Positions 26,050-35,441 of a stretch of 55,192 nucleotides of DNA are shown here, piece by piece (within the stretch, counting starts at the first letter, position 1; each line of letters begins with the position of its first letter). The notes beneath the pieces were generated by a model. That model saw only the letters and a program-made list of their open reading frames with translations. It searched no databases and had not been told where the DNA came from. The position numbers and the translations under genes were made by a program. Origin of the DNA: Pseudotabrizicola sediminis (GTDB lineage: Bacteria > Pseudomonadota > Alphaproteobacteria > Rhodobacterales > Rhodobacteraceae); assembly GCF_004745575.1 (NCBI RefSeq), contig NZ_RPEM01000005.1:241009-296200 (forward strand). The letters are read 5' to 3'.

Positions 26050-27690
26050 ATGCTCCGCTCGCTCGACATCCGCGATGTGCTGATCATCGACCGGTTGACC
26101 CTTGAACTGGGTCCCGGTTTGAACGTGTTGACGGGTGAAACCGGCGCGGGAAAATCGATCCTGCTGGATGCGCTTGGGTTTGTGCTGGGCTGGCGCGGCC
26201 GGGCGGAACTGGTGCGCGCAGGTGCTGCGCAAGGCGAGGTGACGGCGGTGTTCGACCTGCCGCCGGGCCATGCGGCACGCGCCGTGCTGGAAGAGGCGGG
26301 GATCGAGGCCGAAGATGACCTGTTCCTCCGCCGCGTGAATACCGCCGATGGCCGCAAGACCGCTTTTGTGAATGACCGCCGTGTGTCGGGCGAGGTGCTT
26401 CGGGCGCTGTCCGAGGTGCTGGTCGAACTGCATGGCCAGCACGATGACCGGGGGCTGTTGAACCCGCGCGGCCACCGGGCGCTGCTGGATACCTTTGCCG
26501 GGATCGATCTGACCGCCTCGCGCGCGGGCTGGGCCGCGGCGCGGGTGGCGCGGGGTGCCTTGGCGCAGGCCGAGGCGGCGCTGGCGGCAGCGCGGGCGGA
26601 AGAAGATTTCCTGCGCCATGCGGTGGCGGAACTGGACAAGCTGGTCCCCGAGCTGGGCGAAGAGGCGGTGCTGGACGCGCGCCGCCGCACGATGCAGGGT
26701 GCCGAGCGCATCCGCGCCGATGTGGCGCGGGCCTTGCAGATGTTGTCCGAGGATGGGGCCGAGGCCGCCTTGCGTGACGCGACCCGCTGGCTTGAAGGCG
26801 CATCGGACAAGGCCGAGGGCGCGTTGGAGGCGCCGCTGGCCGCTATTGCGCGGGCGCTGATCGAGTTGTCGGACGCGCAGGCAGGGGTCGAGGCGTGCCT
26901 TGCGGGGCTGGATGTGAACCCCGGCGATCTGGAGGCGGTGGAGGAGCGGTTGTTCGCGATCCGCGCTTTGGCCCGCAAGCATGGCGTGCTGCCCGATGAT
27001 CTGGGCAATTTTGCGGGGGATCTGCGGGCCCGCCTGTCGGCACTGGACAATGGCGCGGCCGGGATCGGGGCCTTGCAAAAGGCGTTGGCCGAGGCCGATG
27101 CCGCATGGCAGGCCGAGGCCGCGCGGCTGACGGCCGCGCGGATCGAGGCGGCGGCGCGGTTGGACCGGGCGATGGTGGCGGAACTGGCACCCCTGAAGAT
27201 GGAGCGCGCGGTGTTTGCCACCGAAGTGACGCGCAGTGACGGTGGTCCGGAAGGGGCGGACGACGTGACCTTTACAGTCGCAACCAACCCCGGCGCGCCG
27301 TCGGGGGCGCTGAACAAGATCGCGTCGGGCGGGGAGCTCAGCCGGTTCCTGCTGGCGCTGAAGGTGTGCCTGACCGCGCAGGCCGAAGGTCTGACGATGA
27401 TCTTTGACGAGATTGACCGTGGCGTGGGTGGGGCCACTGCCGATGCGGTGGGGCGGCGCTTGAAGCTGCTGTCAGACACCGCGCAGGTGCTGGTGGTGAC
27501 CCACAGCCCGCAGGTGGCGGCCCTTGGTGCGCATCACTGGCGGGTGGAAAAGCGGGTAGAGGCCGGGCAGACCCTGTCCACCGTGCTGCCCCTGTCGGCG
27601 GCAGAGCGGGTGGAAGAGATCGCGCGCATGCTGTCGGGTGACACCGTGAGCGACGCTGCGCGCGAGGCCGCGCGGGCGCTGTTGGGCTGA
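26050..27690 (+). CDS. recN: DNA repair ATPase RecN
   Basis: RecN is an SMC-like ATPase that acts in double-strand-break repair. The 546-residue protein has the Walker A GETGAGKS (29-36), two coiled-coil arms rich in alanine, arginine and glutamate (about 160-360), the ABC signature SGGELSRF and Walker B MIFDEIDRGVGG. It follows bamD closely. The alanine-rich arms make long false open frames on the other strand. Confidence 0.96.
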   Translation: MLRSLDIRDVLIIDRLTLELGPGLNVLTGETGAGKSILLDALGFVLGWRGRAELVRAGAAQGEVTAVFDLPPGHAARAVLEEAGIEAEDDLFLRRVNTADGRKTAFVNDRRVSGEVLRALSEVLVELHGQHDDRGLLNPRGHRALLDTFAGIDLTASRAGWAAARVARGALAQAEAALAAARAEEDFLRHAVAELDKLVPELGEEAVLDARRRTMQGAERIRADVARALQMLSEDGAEAALRDATRWLEGASDKAEGALEAPLAAIARALIELSDAQAGVEACLAGLDVNPGDLEAVEERLFAIRALARKHGVLPDDLGNFAGDLRARLSALDNGAAGIGALQKALAEADAAWQAEAARLTAARIEAAARLDRAMVAELAPLKMERAVFATEVTRSDGGPEGADDVTFTVATNPGAPSGALNKIASGGELSRFLLALKVCLTAQAEGLTMIFDEIDRGVGGATADAVGRRLKLLSDTAQVLVVTHSPQVAALGAHHWRVEKRVEAGQTLSTVLPLSAAERVEEIARMLSGDTVSDAAREAARALLG

Positions 27691-27787
27691 CCGACTGGCA
27701 GTTGTTCGGGCCGCGTGTGCGGGGCCGCCCGGGAAAAGGGCGCTCCGCGTGGGAGTGTTTGGCATGCAGCAAGCCAGAGCGTTGGAA

Positions 27788-28174
27788 TCAGCTTTCGACC
27801 ATCGCAAAGGTGGCGGTCAGCGCCACCCAGCCATCGCCCTTGGCCGCCAGCACGGCGGTGAGCAGCGCGGCGATGCGGGGCAGTTCGGCCCCTGTCGCGT
27901 CGCGCAAGCCGGTGACGACATAGCGCTGGTGCAGGATGGCCGCCCCGGGGCCAATCGGGCGCAAGGTGGTCTTGCCGCTGACCAGACGGGCCATGCGCGA
28001 CAGGCCGCTGAATTCCCGACGGATGCCTTCGGCAATCTCTTTGCGGCCCTCGGCCCAATGGCCGGTCAGCGCGTGGAAGCTGCCATCCTCGGAAAACAGG
28101 GCGGCGATGCCTTCGGCATTCTGGCTGCCAAACGCGTGCGCGAAGGCGCGGGGGAAATCGGACGGGTCGCTCAT
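27788..28174 (-). CDS. NTF2-like (SnoaL/SgcJ-type) protein
   Basis: This 128-residue protein fits the NTF2-like cone fold of the SgcJ/EcaC/DUF4440 group. It has an N-terminal helix followed by GIAALFSEDGSFHALTGHWAEGRKEIAEGI and later beta strands with ILHQRYVVTG. Such proteins may be small enzymes or binding proteins; the substrate is unknown. It lies 96 bases downstream of the DUF1638 gene on the same strand and could be part of that unit. It is convergent with recN. Confidence 0.7.
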   Translation of the reverse strand: MSDPSDFPRAFAHAFGSQNAEGIAALFSEDGSFHALTGHWAEGRKEIAEGIRREFSGLSRMARLVSGKTTLRPIGPGAAILHQRYVVTGLRDATGAELPRIAALLTAVLAAKGDGWVALTATFAMVES

Positions 28175-28270
28175 TGCTGCAAGGCCAAAGCGGTGCAGCG
28201 ATGGCCCTTCAGGGCGGGGTAGGGATGTGCGGTCTCAGGGCTCACGTGCGTCCTCCGTCTGGGGCGCAGA

Positions 28271-28924
28271 TTAGGGCGCGGCGGGGGCGGCTGCAACCTG
28301 TGTCAGGGCGGTGGCCAGATCGCCATAGCCGGTAAAGCGCCGCTGATAGGCAAGGTTCAGCCGGTGGGCGCAATCCATCGCCTTGGCGTCGAGGGCCGGA
28401 TCATCGGTCTGGGCCTGATAGATCAGCTTGGTGTAGTTGCCGAAATACATCTCCCGCAGTTCCGGGTGCCGGTCGAGGCCCATGGGCCGCCAGACGAAGG
28501 CGTCGAACTGGCGCACCAGAAAATCGGTCAGGTAAAAGGCGGTGAATTCGTCGTCAGCCTTCGCGGCAAAGGCCGCGTTGCCCTCAAAGAAGCTGTAGCA
28601 ATGCGGGCCTTCGATCATCTGCACGCCCAGTTCGGCGCATTTGGCCTGCAACAACCCGCCGGTGCCGCAATCGGCGTAGACGATGAAAATGTCGTCGTAA
28701 CCGGCGCGGTGGCTGGCTACTGCCTGTTCCACCGCAGCCGGAATCCGGTCGGGCCAGAGGTGCAGGTTTGCGGGCAGGCATTGCAGATCCAGATGCGTCC
28801 AGTCATTGAGCCGCTTGAGTGCCAGGATTTCATGGGCAAGCGCGCCGCAGGCGATCAGGAGGATGCGGCCAGAGCCTATGGCTGGCAGTCCGGCATCTGA
28901 TAAGGTGGCATCATCGGGTGGCAT
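28271..28924 (-). CDS. DUF1638 protein linked to corrinoid methyl transfer
   Basis: This 217-residue protein of family DUF1638 has the features ILLIACGALAHEI, the central YADCGTGG (a conserved cysteine region) and IEGPHCYSFFEG. From memory, DUF1638 genes often accompany corrinoid proteins and their methyltransferases, and here a corrinoid gene lies 270 bases upstream on the same strand. The biochemical role is unsettled. The start at 28924 overlaps by one base the stop of a tiny membrane gene, which suggests translational coupling. The longer open frame upstream is that small gene's shadow. Confidence 0.8.
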   Translation of the reverse strand: MPPDDATLSDAGLPAIGSGRILLIACGALAHEILALKRLNDWTHLDLQCLPANLHLWPDRIPAAVEQAVASHRAGYDDIFIVYADCGTGGLLQAKCAELGVQMIEGPHCYSFFEGNAAFAAKADDEFTAFYLTDFLVRQFDAFVWRPMGLDRHPELREMYFGNYTKLIYQAQTDDPALDAKAMDCAHRLNLAYQRRFTGYGDLATALTQVAAAPAAP

Positions 28925-29079
28925 CAGCGCCACTGGCGCAGGCCCAGCATCAGGCTGCCCGCAAGGGCGGCAAGGGCGACGGCCATAAGCGGCAGCTGCA
29001 CCCAGAACGCCAGGGCCAGCGTGGCGCCGGCCGCAGCAATCACGAACACAAGCATCGTCAGAAACAAGGGAAGGGGCAT
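28924..29079 (-). CDS. Very small two-TM membrane protein coupled to DUF1638
   Basis: This 51-residue frame starts MPLPLFLTMLVF and has two hydrophobic stretches (about 3-25 and 27-47), ending in LRQWR. An AGGAG site lies about 7 nt before the ATG at 29079, and its stop TGA overlaps the DUF1638 ATG (TGATG). It is very short, but the ribosome-binding site, the hydrophobic pattern and the overlap support it. I know no family for it. Confidence 0.55.
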   Translation of the reverse strand: MPLPLFLTMLVFVIAAAGATLALAFWVQLPLMAVALAALAGSLMLGLRQWR

Positions 29080-29143
29080 CAGACTCTCCTTTACCTTTTT
29101 TGAATGTGGCGCTTGGTTCTGGAAATGCCAAGCCCCAAGTCAA

Positions 29144-29177
29144 GAAAAAGCCCCGGACGTCAGGGACGCCGGGGCTA
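29144..29177 (-). terminator. Rho-independent terminator after the corrinoid gene
   Basis: On the minus strand, AGCCCCGG and CCGGGGCT pair around a 12-nt loop and are followed by TTTTTC. It lies just after the corrinoid gene stop (29196), so the small membrane gene and DUF1638 need readthrough or another promoter. Confidence 0.75.
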
Positions 29178-29195
29178 TTGCGATCGGGCAGGCGA

Positions 29196-29891
<696 letters not shown>

Positions 29892-30063
29892 TGGGGTGCG
29901 CTCCTGCGGCGGGATGTCTTGCAGCCTGCATGGGGCCAAATGCCACGTGCCACTTTCCGGTTTACGACATGCCCCGACTGAAAGCCGACAGCAAGGGGCA
30001 GCGGGGGCTTTGGCCTTGCAGTTTGTTCATGTTGTGTTCATGTTGGGCCCATGTGTGGTGCCC

Positions 30064-31152
30064 ATGTCCGATCCTGATGCGACCCTGCCCCCCGGCCAGC
30101 GCTTGCGCGCGCGCGGGGCGGCGTCGAATGCAGTTGGCCGGTTCGAGCCGCAGGCCCGGGTCCGGGTGGATGACGGCTGGGATATCCCGGAAGACGACCG
30201 GCTTTTGCGCACCGAAATCAGGGCAGAGCGGCCCCGGTCGGCGCTGACTTACAACCGATCGCCCGATCTGCCGTTTGACCGGTCGGTGAACCCGTACCGG
30301 GGCTGCGAACATGGTTGCATCTATTGTTTTGCCCGGCCCAGCCATGCGTTCCTGAACCTGTCGCCGGGGCTGGATTTCGAAACCAAGCTGATCGCGCGCC
30401 CCGGCATTGCCGATGTGCTGGCGGCAGAGTTGCGGGCGAAGTCCTACCGCGTTGCCACCGTGGCCCTGGGCACCAACACCGACCCCTATCAGCCGTCGGA
30501 GGTGGAGCATCTGCTGATGCGGCAGGTGTTGCAGGTGCTGTCCGACTTCAACCACCCAACCGCGATCACCACCAAGGGCACGCTGATTGAACGCGACCTC
30601 GACATTCTGGCCCCGATGGCGGCCAGGGGGCTGTTGCGGGTGGGCATTTCGGTCACCACGCTGGATGCAAATCTGTCGCGGCGGCTGGAGCCGCGCGCAC
30701 CGGCCCCGGCCCGGCGGCTGGCGGTGATCCGGCGGTTGGCTGATGCGGGCGTTCCGGTGCGGGCCATGCTGGCCCCGGTCATTCCCGGCCTGACCGACCA
30801 TGAACTGGAACCGCTGCTGACCGCCTGCCGCGACGCAGGGGCGCAAGGCGCAAGCTGGATCGCGCTGCGCCTGCCGCGCGAGGTGTCGCCGCTGTTTCAG
30901 GACTGGCTGGCGCAGCATGTGCCCGACCGGGCGGCCAAGGTGATGGCGCGGGTCCGCGAGATGCATGGTGGGCAGGATTATGACGCGGCGTGGGGGCGGC
31001 GGATGCGGGGCGAGGGGATCTGGGCCGATCTTATCGCGCAGCGCTTTGACAAGGCGGTGGCGCGGTTGGGGTTGGTGAAGGCAATGCCGCCCTTGCGCTG
31101 TGACCTGTTCGCGCCCCCGCCCCGTGCGGGGGATCAGCTGGCGCTGTTCTGA
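30064..31152 (+). CDS. PA0069 family radical SAM protein
   Basis: This 362-residue protein carries the radical SAM motif Cys81-x3-Cys85-x2-Cys88 in NPYRGCEHGCIYCFARPSH, which binds a 4Fe-4S cluster and SAM. The ENVELOPE around it (RSALTYNRSPDLPFDRSVNPYRG, positions 30232-30300, and GTNTDPYQPSE) is that of the PA0069/SplB-like group, whose substrate is unknown. Start ATG 30064 is chosen for length; several ATGs lie just upstream (30040). It is on the plus strand between the corrinoid and methyltransferase genes, both on the minus strand. Confidence 0.88.
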   Translation: MSDPDATLPPGQRLRARGAASNAVGRFEPQARVRVDDGWDIPEDDRLLRTEIRAERPRSALTYNRSPDLPFDRSVNPYRGCEHGCIYCFARPSHAFLNLSPGLDFETKLIARPGIADVLAAELRAKSYRVATVALGTNTDPYQPSEVEHLLMRQVLQVLSDFNHPTAITTKGTLIERDLDILAPMAARGLLRVGISVTTLDANLSRRLEPRAPAPARRLAVIRRLADAGVPVRAMLAPVIPGLTDHELEPLLTACRDAGAQGASWIALRLPREVSPLFQDWLAQHVPDRAAKVMARVREMHGGQDYDAAWGRRMRGEGIWADLIAQRFDKAVARLGLVKAMPPLRCDLFAPPPRAGDQLALF

Positions 31153-31212
31153 CCCGCCCGGATTTACCGTGAAACCCTTGAGCGGGCGTGACCTTTTGCC
31201 GAACGGGCGGTC

Positions 31213-32229
31213 TTAGCCCCGTCGGTTGCGGCGTTCCCGCTTTGGGTCGTTCGAGGTGTCGCCCGTGCCGTCCGAGGCCGAAGAAAAGCCCCCGAGCTTG
31301 GCCGAGATCTCCTCCAGAGTCGGGCGCGGGCCCTTGGGGGTGCTTTCCAGTGCAGCGCGCATCGCCTTCAGATGTTCAGGCATCGTGCCGCAGCAGCCGC
31401 CGATGATGCGCGCGCCGGCGTCGCGCGCCAGCACGGCATATTCGCCCATCAGCTCTGGCGTGCCATCGTAATGGATGTGCCCATCGTGATACTTGGGTAT
31501 TCCGGCATTGCCCTTGGCAATGATCGGGCGCGGGCTGCCGGTGGACACGAAGCCCAGCACGGTGCGCATCAGGTCGGACGCGCCGACCCCACAGTTGGCC
31601 CCGAAGGCCAGCGGCGGGTTGGCCAGTTTTTCGACCATCTCGGCCATGGCAGCCGATGTGGTGCCCATCATGGTGCGGCCTGCGGTGTCAAAGCTCATGG
31701 TGCCGCACCAAGGCATTCCGGCCAGTGCGGCAGCCTCGGCGGCGGCCTTGTATTCTTCGGGCGCGGAGATGGTTTCGACCCAGAGCACATCGGCCCCGCC
31801 CGCCTTGAGCCCTTCGGCCTGCTCGTGGAACATCTCGACCGCAAGCGCATGGGTCAGCGTGCCCATCGGCTCGAAAATCTCACCCGTGGGGCCGACCGAT
31901 CCGGCCACCACCACCGTGCGCCCCGAGGCATCGGCAATTTCGCGCGCCAGTGCCGCGCCCACGCGGTTCAGTTCATGCACGCGGTCCTGCGCCTGATGCA
32001 GCTTTAACCGGCTGGCGTTGCCGCCGAAGGTGTTGGTCAAAAAGATATCGGACCCCGACTCGACCGCACCGCGATAAAGTTGCCGGATGTTGTCGGGCTG
32101 GTCGATGTTCCAGAACTCCGGCGGCTCTCCCGAGGACAGCCCCATGTTGAACAGGTTGGTCCCCGTCGCGCCATCGGCCATCAACCAGTCACGGGTGGAG
32201 AGCAGTTTTGAAAGGGCGTCCTGGGACAT
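31213..32229 (-). CDS. Homocysteine S-methyltransferase (betaine or methyl-corrinoid dependent)
   Basis: This 338-residue homocysteine-binding TIM-barrel protein starts with the family motif LMADGATGTNLF and carries the zinc ligands Cys213 (GANCG) and Cys279/Cys280 (GGCCGT). It transfers a methyl group to homocysteine to make methionine. It consists only of the first module of MetH. The stand-alone corrinoid protein nearby suggests use of methyl-cobalamin, while annotation as betaine-homocysteine methyltransferase is the common alternative. GAGGT precedes the start at 32229. Confidence 0.88.
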   Translation of the reverse strand: MSQDALSKLLSTRDWLMADGATGTNLFNMGLSSGEPPEFWNIDQPDNIRQLYRGAVESGSDIFLTNTFGGNASRLKLHQAQDRVHELNRVGAALAREIADASGRTVVVAGSVGPTGEIFEPMGTLTHALAVEMFHEQAEGLKAGGADVLWVETISAPEEYKAAAEAAALAGMPWCGTMSFDTAGRTMMGTTSAAMAEMVEKLANPPLAFGANCGVGASDLMRTVLGFVSTGSPRPIIAKGNAGIPKYHDGHIHYDGTPELMGEYAVLARDAGARIIGGCCGTMPEHLKAMRAALESTPKGPRPTLEEISAKLGGFSSASDGTGDTSNDPKRERRNRRG

Positions 32230-32324
32230 GGTGACCTCGGTTTTGAGAGCGGATTCGCGGATGCGTAGATCGGTGCGGCCAGCGGGGCCGGGAGGGTGTA
32301 ATGTCGCGCGCTGGCCGCAGTGGG

Positions 32325-32639
32325 TCAGATTTCGGTCATCAACTGCGCTTTGGCGATCGGCAGAAGCTCCGCCATTTTCAGGCGGATGTCGTCGGCACTT
32401 GCCTTGCCGCCCAGATCGGCCGCGACCTTGCGCACCACGTCTTCAATCCCGGCCTCTTCGAAATCGGCCTCGACCACGGTGATCGCATAGGCCGCCGCTT
32501 CGTCACCGGTGATGCCCATCAGGTCTGCTGCCCACAGGCCCACAAGTTTGTTGCGCCGCGCTTCGGCGCGGAACTGCATTTCTGCGTCATGGGCAAACTT
32601 GTTTTCAAACGCATTTTCGCGGTCATCGAAGCTGGTCAT
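32325..32639 (-). CDS. F1-ATPase inhibitor zeta subunit (DUF1476)
   Basis: This 104-residue protein of family DUF1476 begins MTSFDDRENAFENKFAHD, the N-terminal inhibitory stretch, and continues into a helical bundle (RRNKLVGLWAADLMG). In Paracoccus denitrificans this zeta subunit binds F1 and blocks ATP hydrolysis; the family is confined to alphaproteobacteria. The start at 32639 has AAGGG upstream. It is divergent from purC, a pairing seen in relatives. Confidence 0.93.
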   Translation of the reverse strand: MTSFDDRENAFENKFAHDAEMQFRAEARRNKLVGLWAADLMGITGDEAAAYAITVVEADFEEAGIEDVVRKVAADLGGKASADDIRLKMAELLPIAKAQLMTEI

Positions 32640-32782
32640 GGGCGGCCCTTTGATTGAAGATTTGCTGTACCTGATATGCCCGTCCCGCCGAGTCGCCGCA
32701 AGGGGGCGGATGGACGCGCCGGCCGTGCCGCCAGACGGACCGTGGTGCGGGCAAAGGCGTTGCCCCCGTTGCGGCCACCGGC

Positions 32783-32811
32783 TTGCAGCGGGGGCCAGCA
32801 TCACGTATAGG
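32783..32811 (+). promoter_or_regulatory. Sigma-70 promoter of purC
   Basis: TTGCAG (32783-32788), 17 nt, TATAGG (32806-32811). Transcription would start near 32818, so the RNA would begin about 10 nt before the hairpin at 32828-32848. One of the clearest promoters in the window. Confidence 0.6.
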
Positions 32812-32827
32812 CCTGACAAAGTCAGTT

Positions 32828-32848
32828 GGGGCGGTGCTTCACCGCCCC
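32828..32848 (+). promoter_or_regulatory. 5'-terminal hairpin of the purC mRNA
   Basis: GGGGCGGTG/CACCGCCCC is a perfect 9-bp stem with a 3-nt loop, followed by TTCCTGCATTTC. With the predicted start near 32818 it would sit at the very 5' end of the purC message, 26 nt before the ATG. It could stabilise the RNA or act as an attenuator. Confidence 0.5.
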
Positions 32849-32873
32849 TTCCTGCATTTCTCGCGGAGAGTTC

Positions 32874-33644
32874 ATGGCACGGCGCAAGAAGGTCTATGAG
32901 GGCAAGACGAAGATCCTCTATGACGGTCCGGAACCCGGCACATTGATCCAGTATTTCAAGGATGAAGGCATTTCGTCCGAGGCCCCTGTGACCAGCGAAG
33001 CCAAAGGCACCGAAGGCAAGGGCGTGCTGAACAACCGGTTGTCCGAGTTTTTCATGACCGGCCTGAACAGCATTGGCGTGCCAACTCATTTCATCAAGCG
33101 CCTGAACATGCGCGAGCAGCTGGTGCGGATGGCCGAGATCCTGCCGCTGGAAGTGGTGGTGCGCAACTTCGCCGCCGGAGAGCTGTCGTCCAAGCTGGGT
33201 ATCCCCGAGGGCACGGCCCTGCCGCGTCCAATTGTAGAATATTACTACAAGGATGACCGGCTGTCCTCACCCATGGTGGCCGAAGAGCATATCGTGGCCT
33301 TTGGCTGGGCCAGCCAGCAGGATCTGGATGATGTGGTGGCGCTGGCGCTGCGGGTGAATGATTTCCTGTCCGGGGTGATGATGGGCGTGGGCGTGCGTCT
33401 GGCCGATTTCCGCATCGAGGTGGGCCGGGTCTGGGAGGGCGATTTCATGCGCCTGATCATCGCCGACGAGATCAGCCCCGACAATTGCCGGCTGTGGGAC
33501 ATGCGCCCGGTGATTGACCGCGGCGACGGGCAACCGGTGGCCGAGCCAGGGCCGATGGCGGATGTCTATACCGAACTTGCACGGCGCCTTGGGGTGTTGC
33601 CCACCAATGTGACCCATACGCCGAAGCCGACACTGATAAATTAG
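32874..33644 (+). CDS. purC: SAICAR synthetase PurC
   Basis: PurC joins CAIR and aspartate with ATP in purine synthesis. The 256-residue protein begins MARRKKVYEGKTKILY and contains VVVRNFAAGE, the FKDE region and the SPDNCRLWD motif, all typical. The start at 32874 is preferred over the in-frame extension because it gives the family N-terminus and sits after GGAGAG. purS follows 126 bases downstream. Confidence 0.96.
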   Translation: MARRKKVYEGKTKILYDGPEPGTLIQYFKDEGISSEAPVTSEAKGTEGKGVLNNRLSEFFMTGLNSIGVPTHFIKRLNMREQLVRMAEILPLEVVVRNFAAGELSSKLGIPEGTALPRPIVEYYYKDDRLSSPMVAEEHIVAFGWASQQDLDDVVALALRVNDFLSGVMMGVGVRLADFRIEVGRVWEGDFMRLIIADEISPDNCRLWDMRPVIDRGDGQPVAEPGPMADVYTELARRLGVLPTNVTHTPKPTLIN

Positions 33645-33688
33645 CTGCGCTCAGGCCCGGGCCTGCATCTGGTGATCCCTGCACGCCC

Positions 33689-33717
33689 CCTTGCTCCGAA
33701 GGGGAGGGGGCGGTAAG
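33689..33717 (+). terminator. GC hairpin between purC and purS
   Basis: CGCCCCC (from 33692) can pair with GGGGGCG (to 33713) around an internal CTTGCTCCGAAGGGG region that also folds. No T-run follows, so it may be an attenuator or RNA-processing hairpin rather than a terminator. Confidence 0.35.
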
Positions 33718-33770
33718 GGAAAGGCGGAATCCGGTTAGCCCCAATTTCGGTCAATCAACGAGGAATTGCC

Positions 33771-34010
33771 ATGAAAGCCCGCGTCACCGTCATGCTGAAG
33801 AACGGCGTTCTGGATGTGCAGGGCGAAGCCGTGCGCCACGCGCTTGGCACTCTTGGCTTTGCCGGGGTCAACGGTGTGCGTCAGGGCAAGGTGATCGAGC
33901 TTGACCTGGCCGAGACCGATGCCGCCCGCGCCGAGGCCGAGGTGAAGGCGATGTGCGACAAGTTGCTGGCCAATACGGTGATCGAATCCTACCGCGTCGA
34001 GATTCTTTAA
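33771..34010 (+). CDS. purS: FGAM synthetase subunit PurS
   Basis: PurS is the small subunit that holds PurQ and PurL together in the three-part FGAM synthetase. The 79-residue protein starts MKARVTVMLKNGVLDVQG and contains VNGVRQGKVIELDL and CDKLLANTVIE, matching the family across its length. An AGGAATT stands before the ATG. purQ, normally the next gene, is instead on the other strand at 44931-45599; a hairpin and a convergent P450 gene follow here. Confidence 0.95.
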   Translation: MKARVTVMLKNGVLDVQGEAVRHALGTLGFAGVNGVRQGKVIELDLAETDAARAEAEVKAMCDKLLANTVIESYRVEIL

Positions 34011-34034
34011 GCCACGCATGGATTGAGGGGCCGC

Positions 34035-34055
34035 CGGGGGGCTGACTGCCCCCCG
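34035..34055. terminator. Convergent hairpin between purS and the P450 gene
   Basis: CGGGGGGC/GCCCCCCG (8 bp, 5-nt loop) lies between two converging genes. It has no T-tail on either side, so its role as a bidirectional terminator is uncertain. Confidence 0.4.
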
Positions 34056-34091
34056 AACGCCACCATGATAATTTCAAACAGAGCGTGAGTG

Positions 34092-35441
34092 TCAGGCTGC
34101 GCGCTTTGCAAGGCGCAGGCGGATGCCGTTCGCGGCGCGGACCGTAAGGTGGGCGACGGGCATCGGCACGTCGCCCGCGATGGGGTCAAACCGCCATGCG
34201 CGGACCAGATGGGCAAGCAGCAGCGGGCCTTCAACCATGGCAAAGCCGGCACCCGGGCAGACGCGGGGACCGGCAGAGAACGGCAGATACGCGTCGCGCG
34301 CGCAGGCCTTTGTCTCTTGGCGCGACCAGCGGTCGGGGTCAAAGCCATCGGGGTCGGGCCAGAGCCTTTCGTGCCGGTGCAGGTGCCAGGGCGACAGCAC
34401 GATCTGCGCGCCGGGCGCGATACGGCGGTCACGGAAGGTTTCCGGGCAGGAATTTTCACGCACCATCATCGGCACTGGTGGATACAGCCGCAGGGTTTCG
34501 CGGAACACGTCGCGGGTGAATTTCAGGCGGGACATCGCGCCGAAATCGGGGGTGTCCGGCAGGCTGGCGGCCTCGGCCGCGACCCGTGCCTGTGCGTCGG
34601 GATGGGTGGCCAGCAGGTACAACGCCCAGGCGAGGGCAGAGGCGCTGGTTTCGTGGCCCGCAAGGAAGAAGATCGCGACCTGATCGACCATGTCCCCAGT
34701 GCTGAAGCACTGTCCGGTTTGCGGGTCGGGGGTTTGCATGATTTTGCTGGCCAGATCGTCGGGGGCGGTGCCTGCGGCGATCTGTGCTGCGCGGGCGGTG
34801 GCCAGGGTGGTGATCAGGGCGCGGATTTTCTGCGCAGAGTCTAGCGTGGCACGCCGGTGCAGCCGGGGAAACCAGCGCGGCAGCGGTAGAAAGGCGGCAA
34901 GGTTCAGGATCGGCTGGCTGCGTTGATAAGCGCGGAATTCGTGGAACACGGCTTGGGCTGTCTGGTGTTCGATGGGGATGGAAAACAGCGTGCGGAAGAT
35001 CACATCGGCAGCGGCGTGGCTGGTTGCCTCTTCGATTTCGACGATCCCGCTTTGCAGGCGGGCGGTGGCAGCCTCGGCCGCCTGCCACATGGCCGGAAAG
35101 GTATCGCGCAACCGGCCGCCTTCGAACGCTGGGTCGATGATGCGGCGCTGGTGCTTCCAGACCTCGCCATTCGTCACAAAGACCGAATTGCCCAGCAGCG
35201 GGTTCAGCCCTTCGCGGATGCGGTTGGATTTGGGAAAATCATCGGAGCGGGATTTCAGCACCAGATCAATCAGCTGCGGGTCGTTGCACAGATAGCTTCT
35301 GAAGAACGGCGTGCGGAATTCGGCCATCCATGCCCGGTAGAGGCGCGCCGGTTGCGCCGACAGGATGTCGCGCCGGAACAACCGCAGATGGCGCCAGAGC
35401 GAGACGCGGTCGGGGCGCGGGATGGGTTTGGGTGGGGTCAT
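34092..35441 (-). CDS. Cytochrome P450
   Basis: This 449-residue haem monooxygenase has the I-helix AGHETS (261-266), the K-helix ETLR (315-318) and the haem-binding FSAGPRVCPGAG with ligand Cys395. No membrane anchor is seen, so it is probably cytoplasmic and needs separate redox partners, which are not in the window. Its general look (long N-terminus, CYP4/CYP102-like helices) fits a fatty-acid or hydrocarbon hydroxylase, but the substrate is unknown. Its start overlaps the end of the hydrolase gene by four bases, so the two form an operon. Confidence 0.93.
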   Translation of the reverse strand: MTPPKPIPRPDRVSLWRHLRLFRRDILSAQPARLYRAWMAEFRTPFFRSYLCNDPQLIDLVLKSRSDDFPKSNRIREGLNPLLGNSVFVTNGEVWKHQRRIIDPAFEGGRLRDTFPAMWQAAEAATARLQSGIVEIEEATSHAAADVIFRTLFSIPIEHQTAQAVFHEFRAYQRSQPILNLAAFLPLPRWFPRLHRRATLDSAQKIRALITTLATARAAQIAAGTAPDDLASKIMQTPDPQTGQCFSTGDMVDQVAIFFLAGHETSASALAWALYLLATHPDAQARVAAEAASLPDTPDFGAMSRLKFTRDVFRETLRLYPPVPMMVRENSCPETFRDRRIAPGAQIVLSPWHLHRHERLWPDPDGFDPDRWSRQETKACARDAYLPFSAGPRVCPGAGFAMVEGPLLLAHLVRAWRFDPIAGDVPMPVAHLTVRAANGIRLRLAKRAA

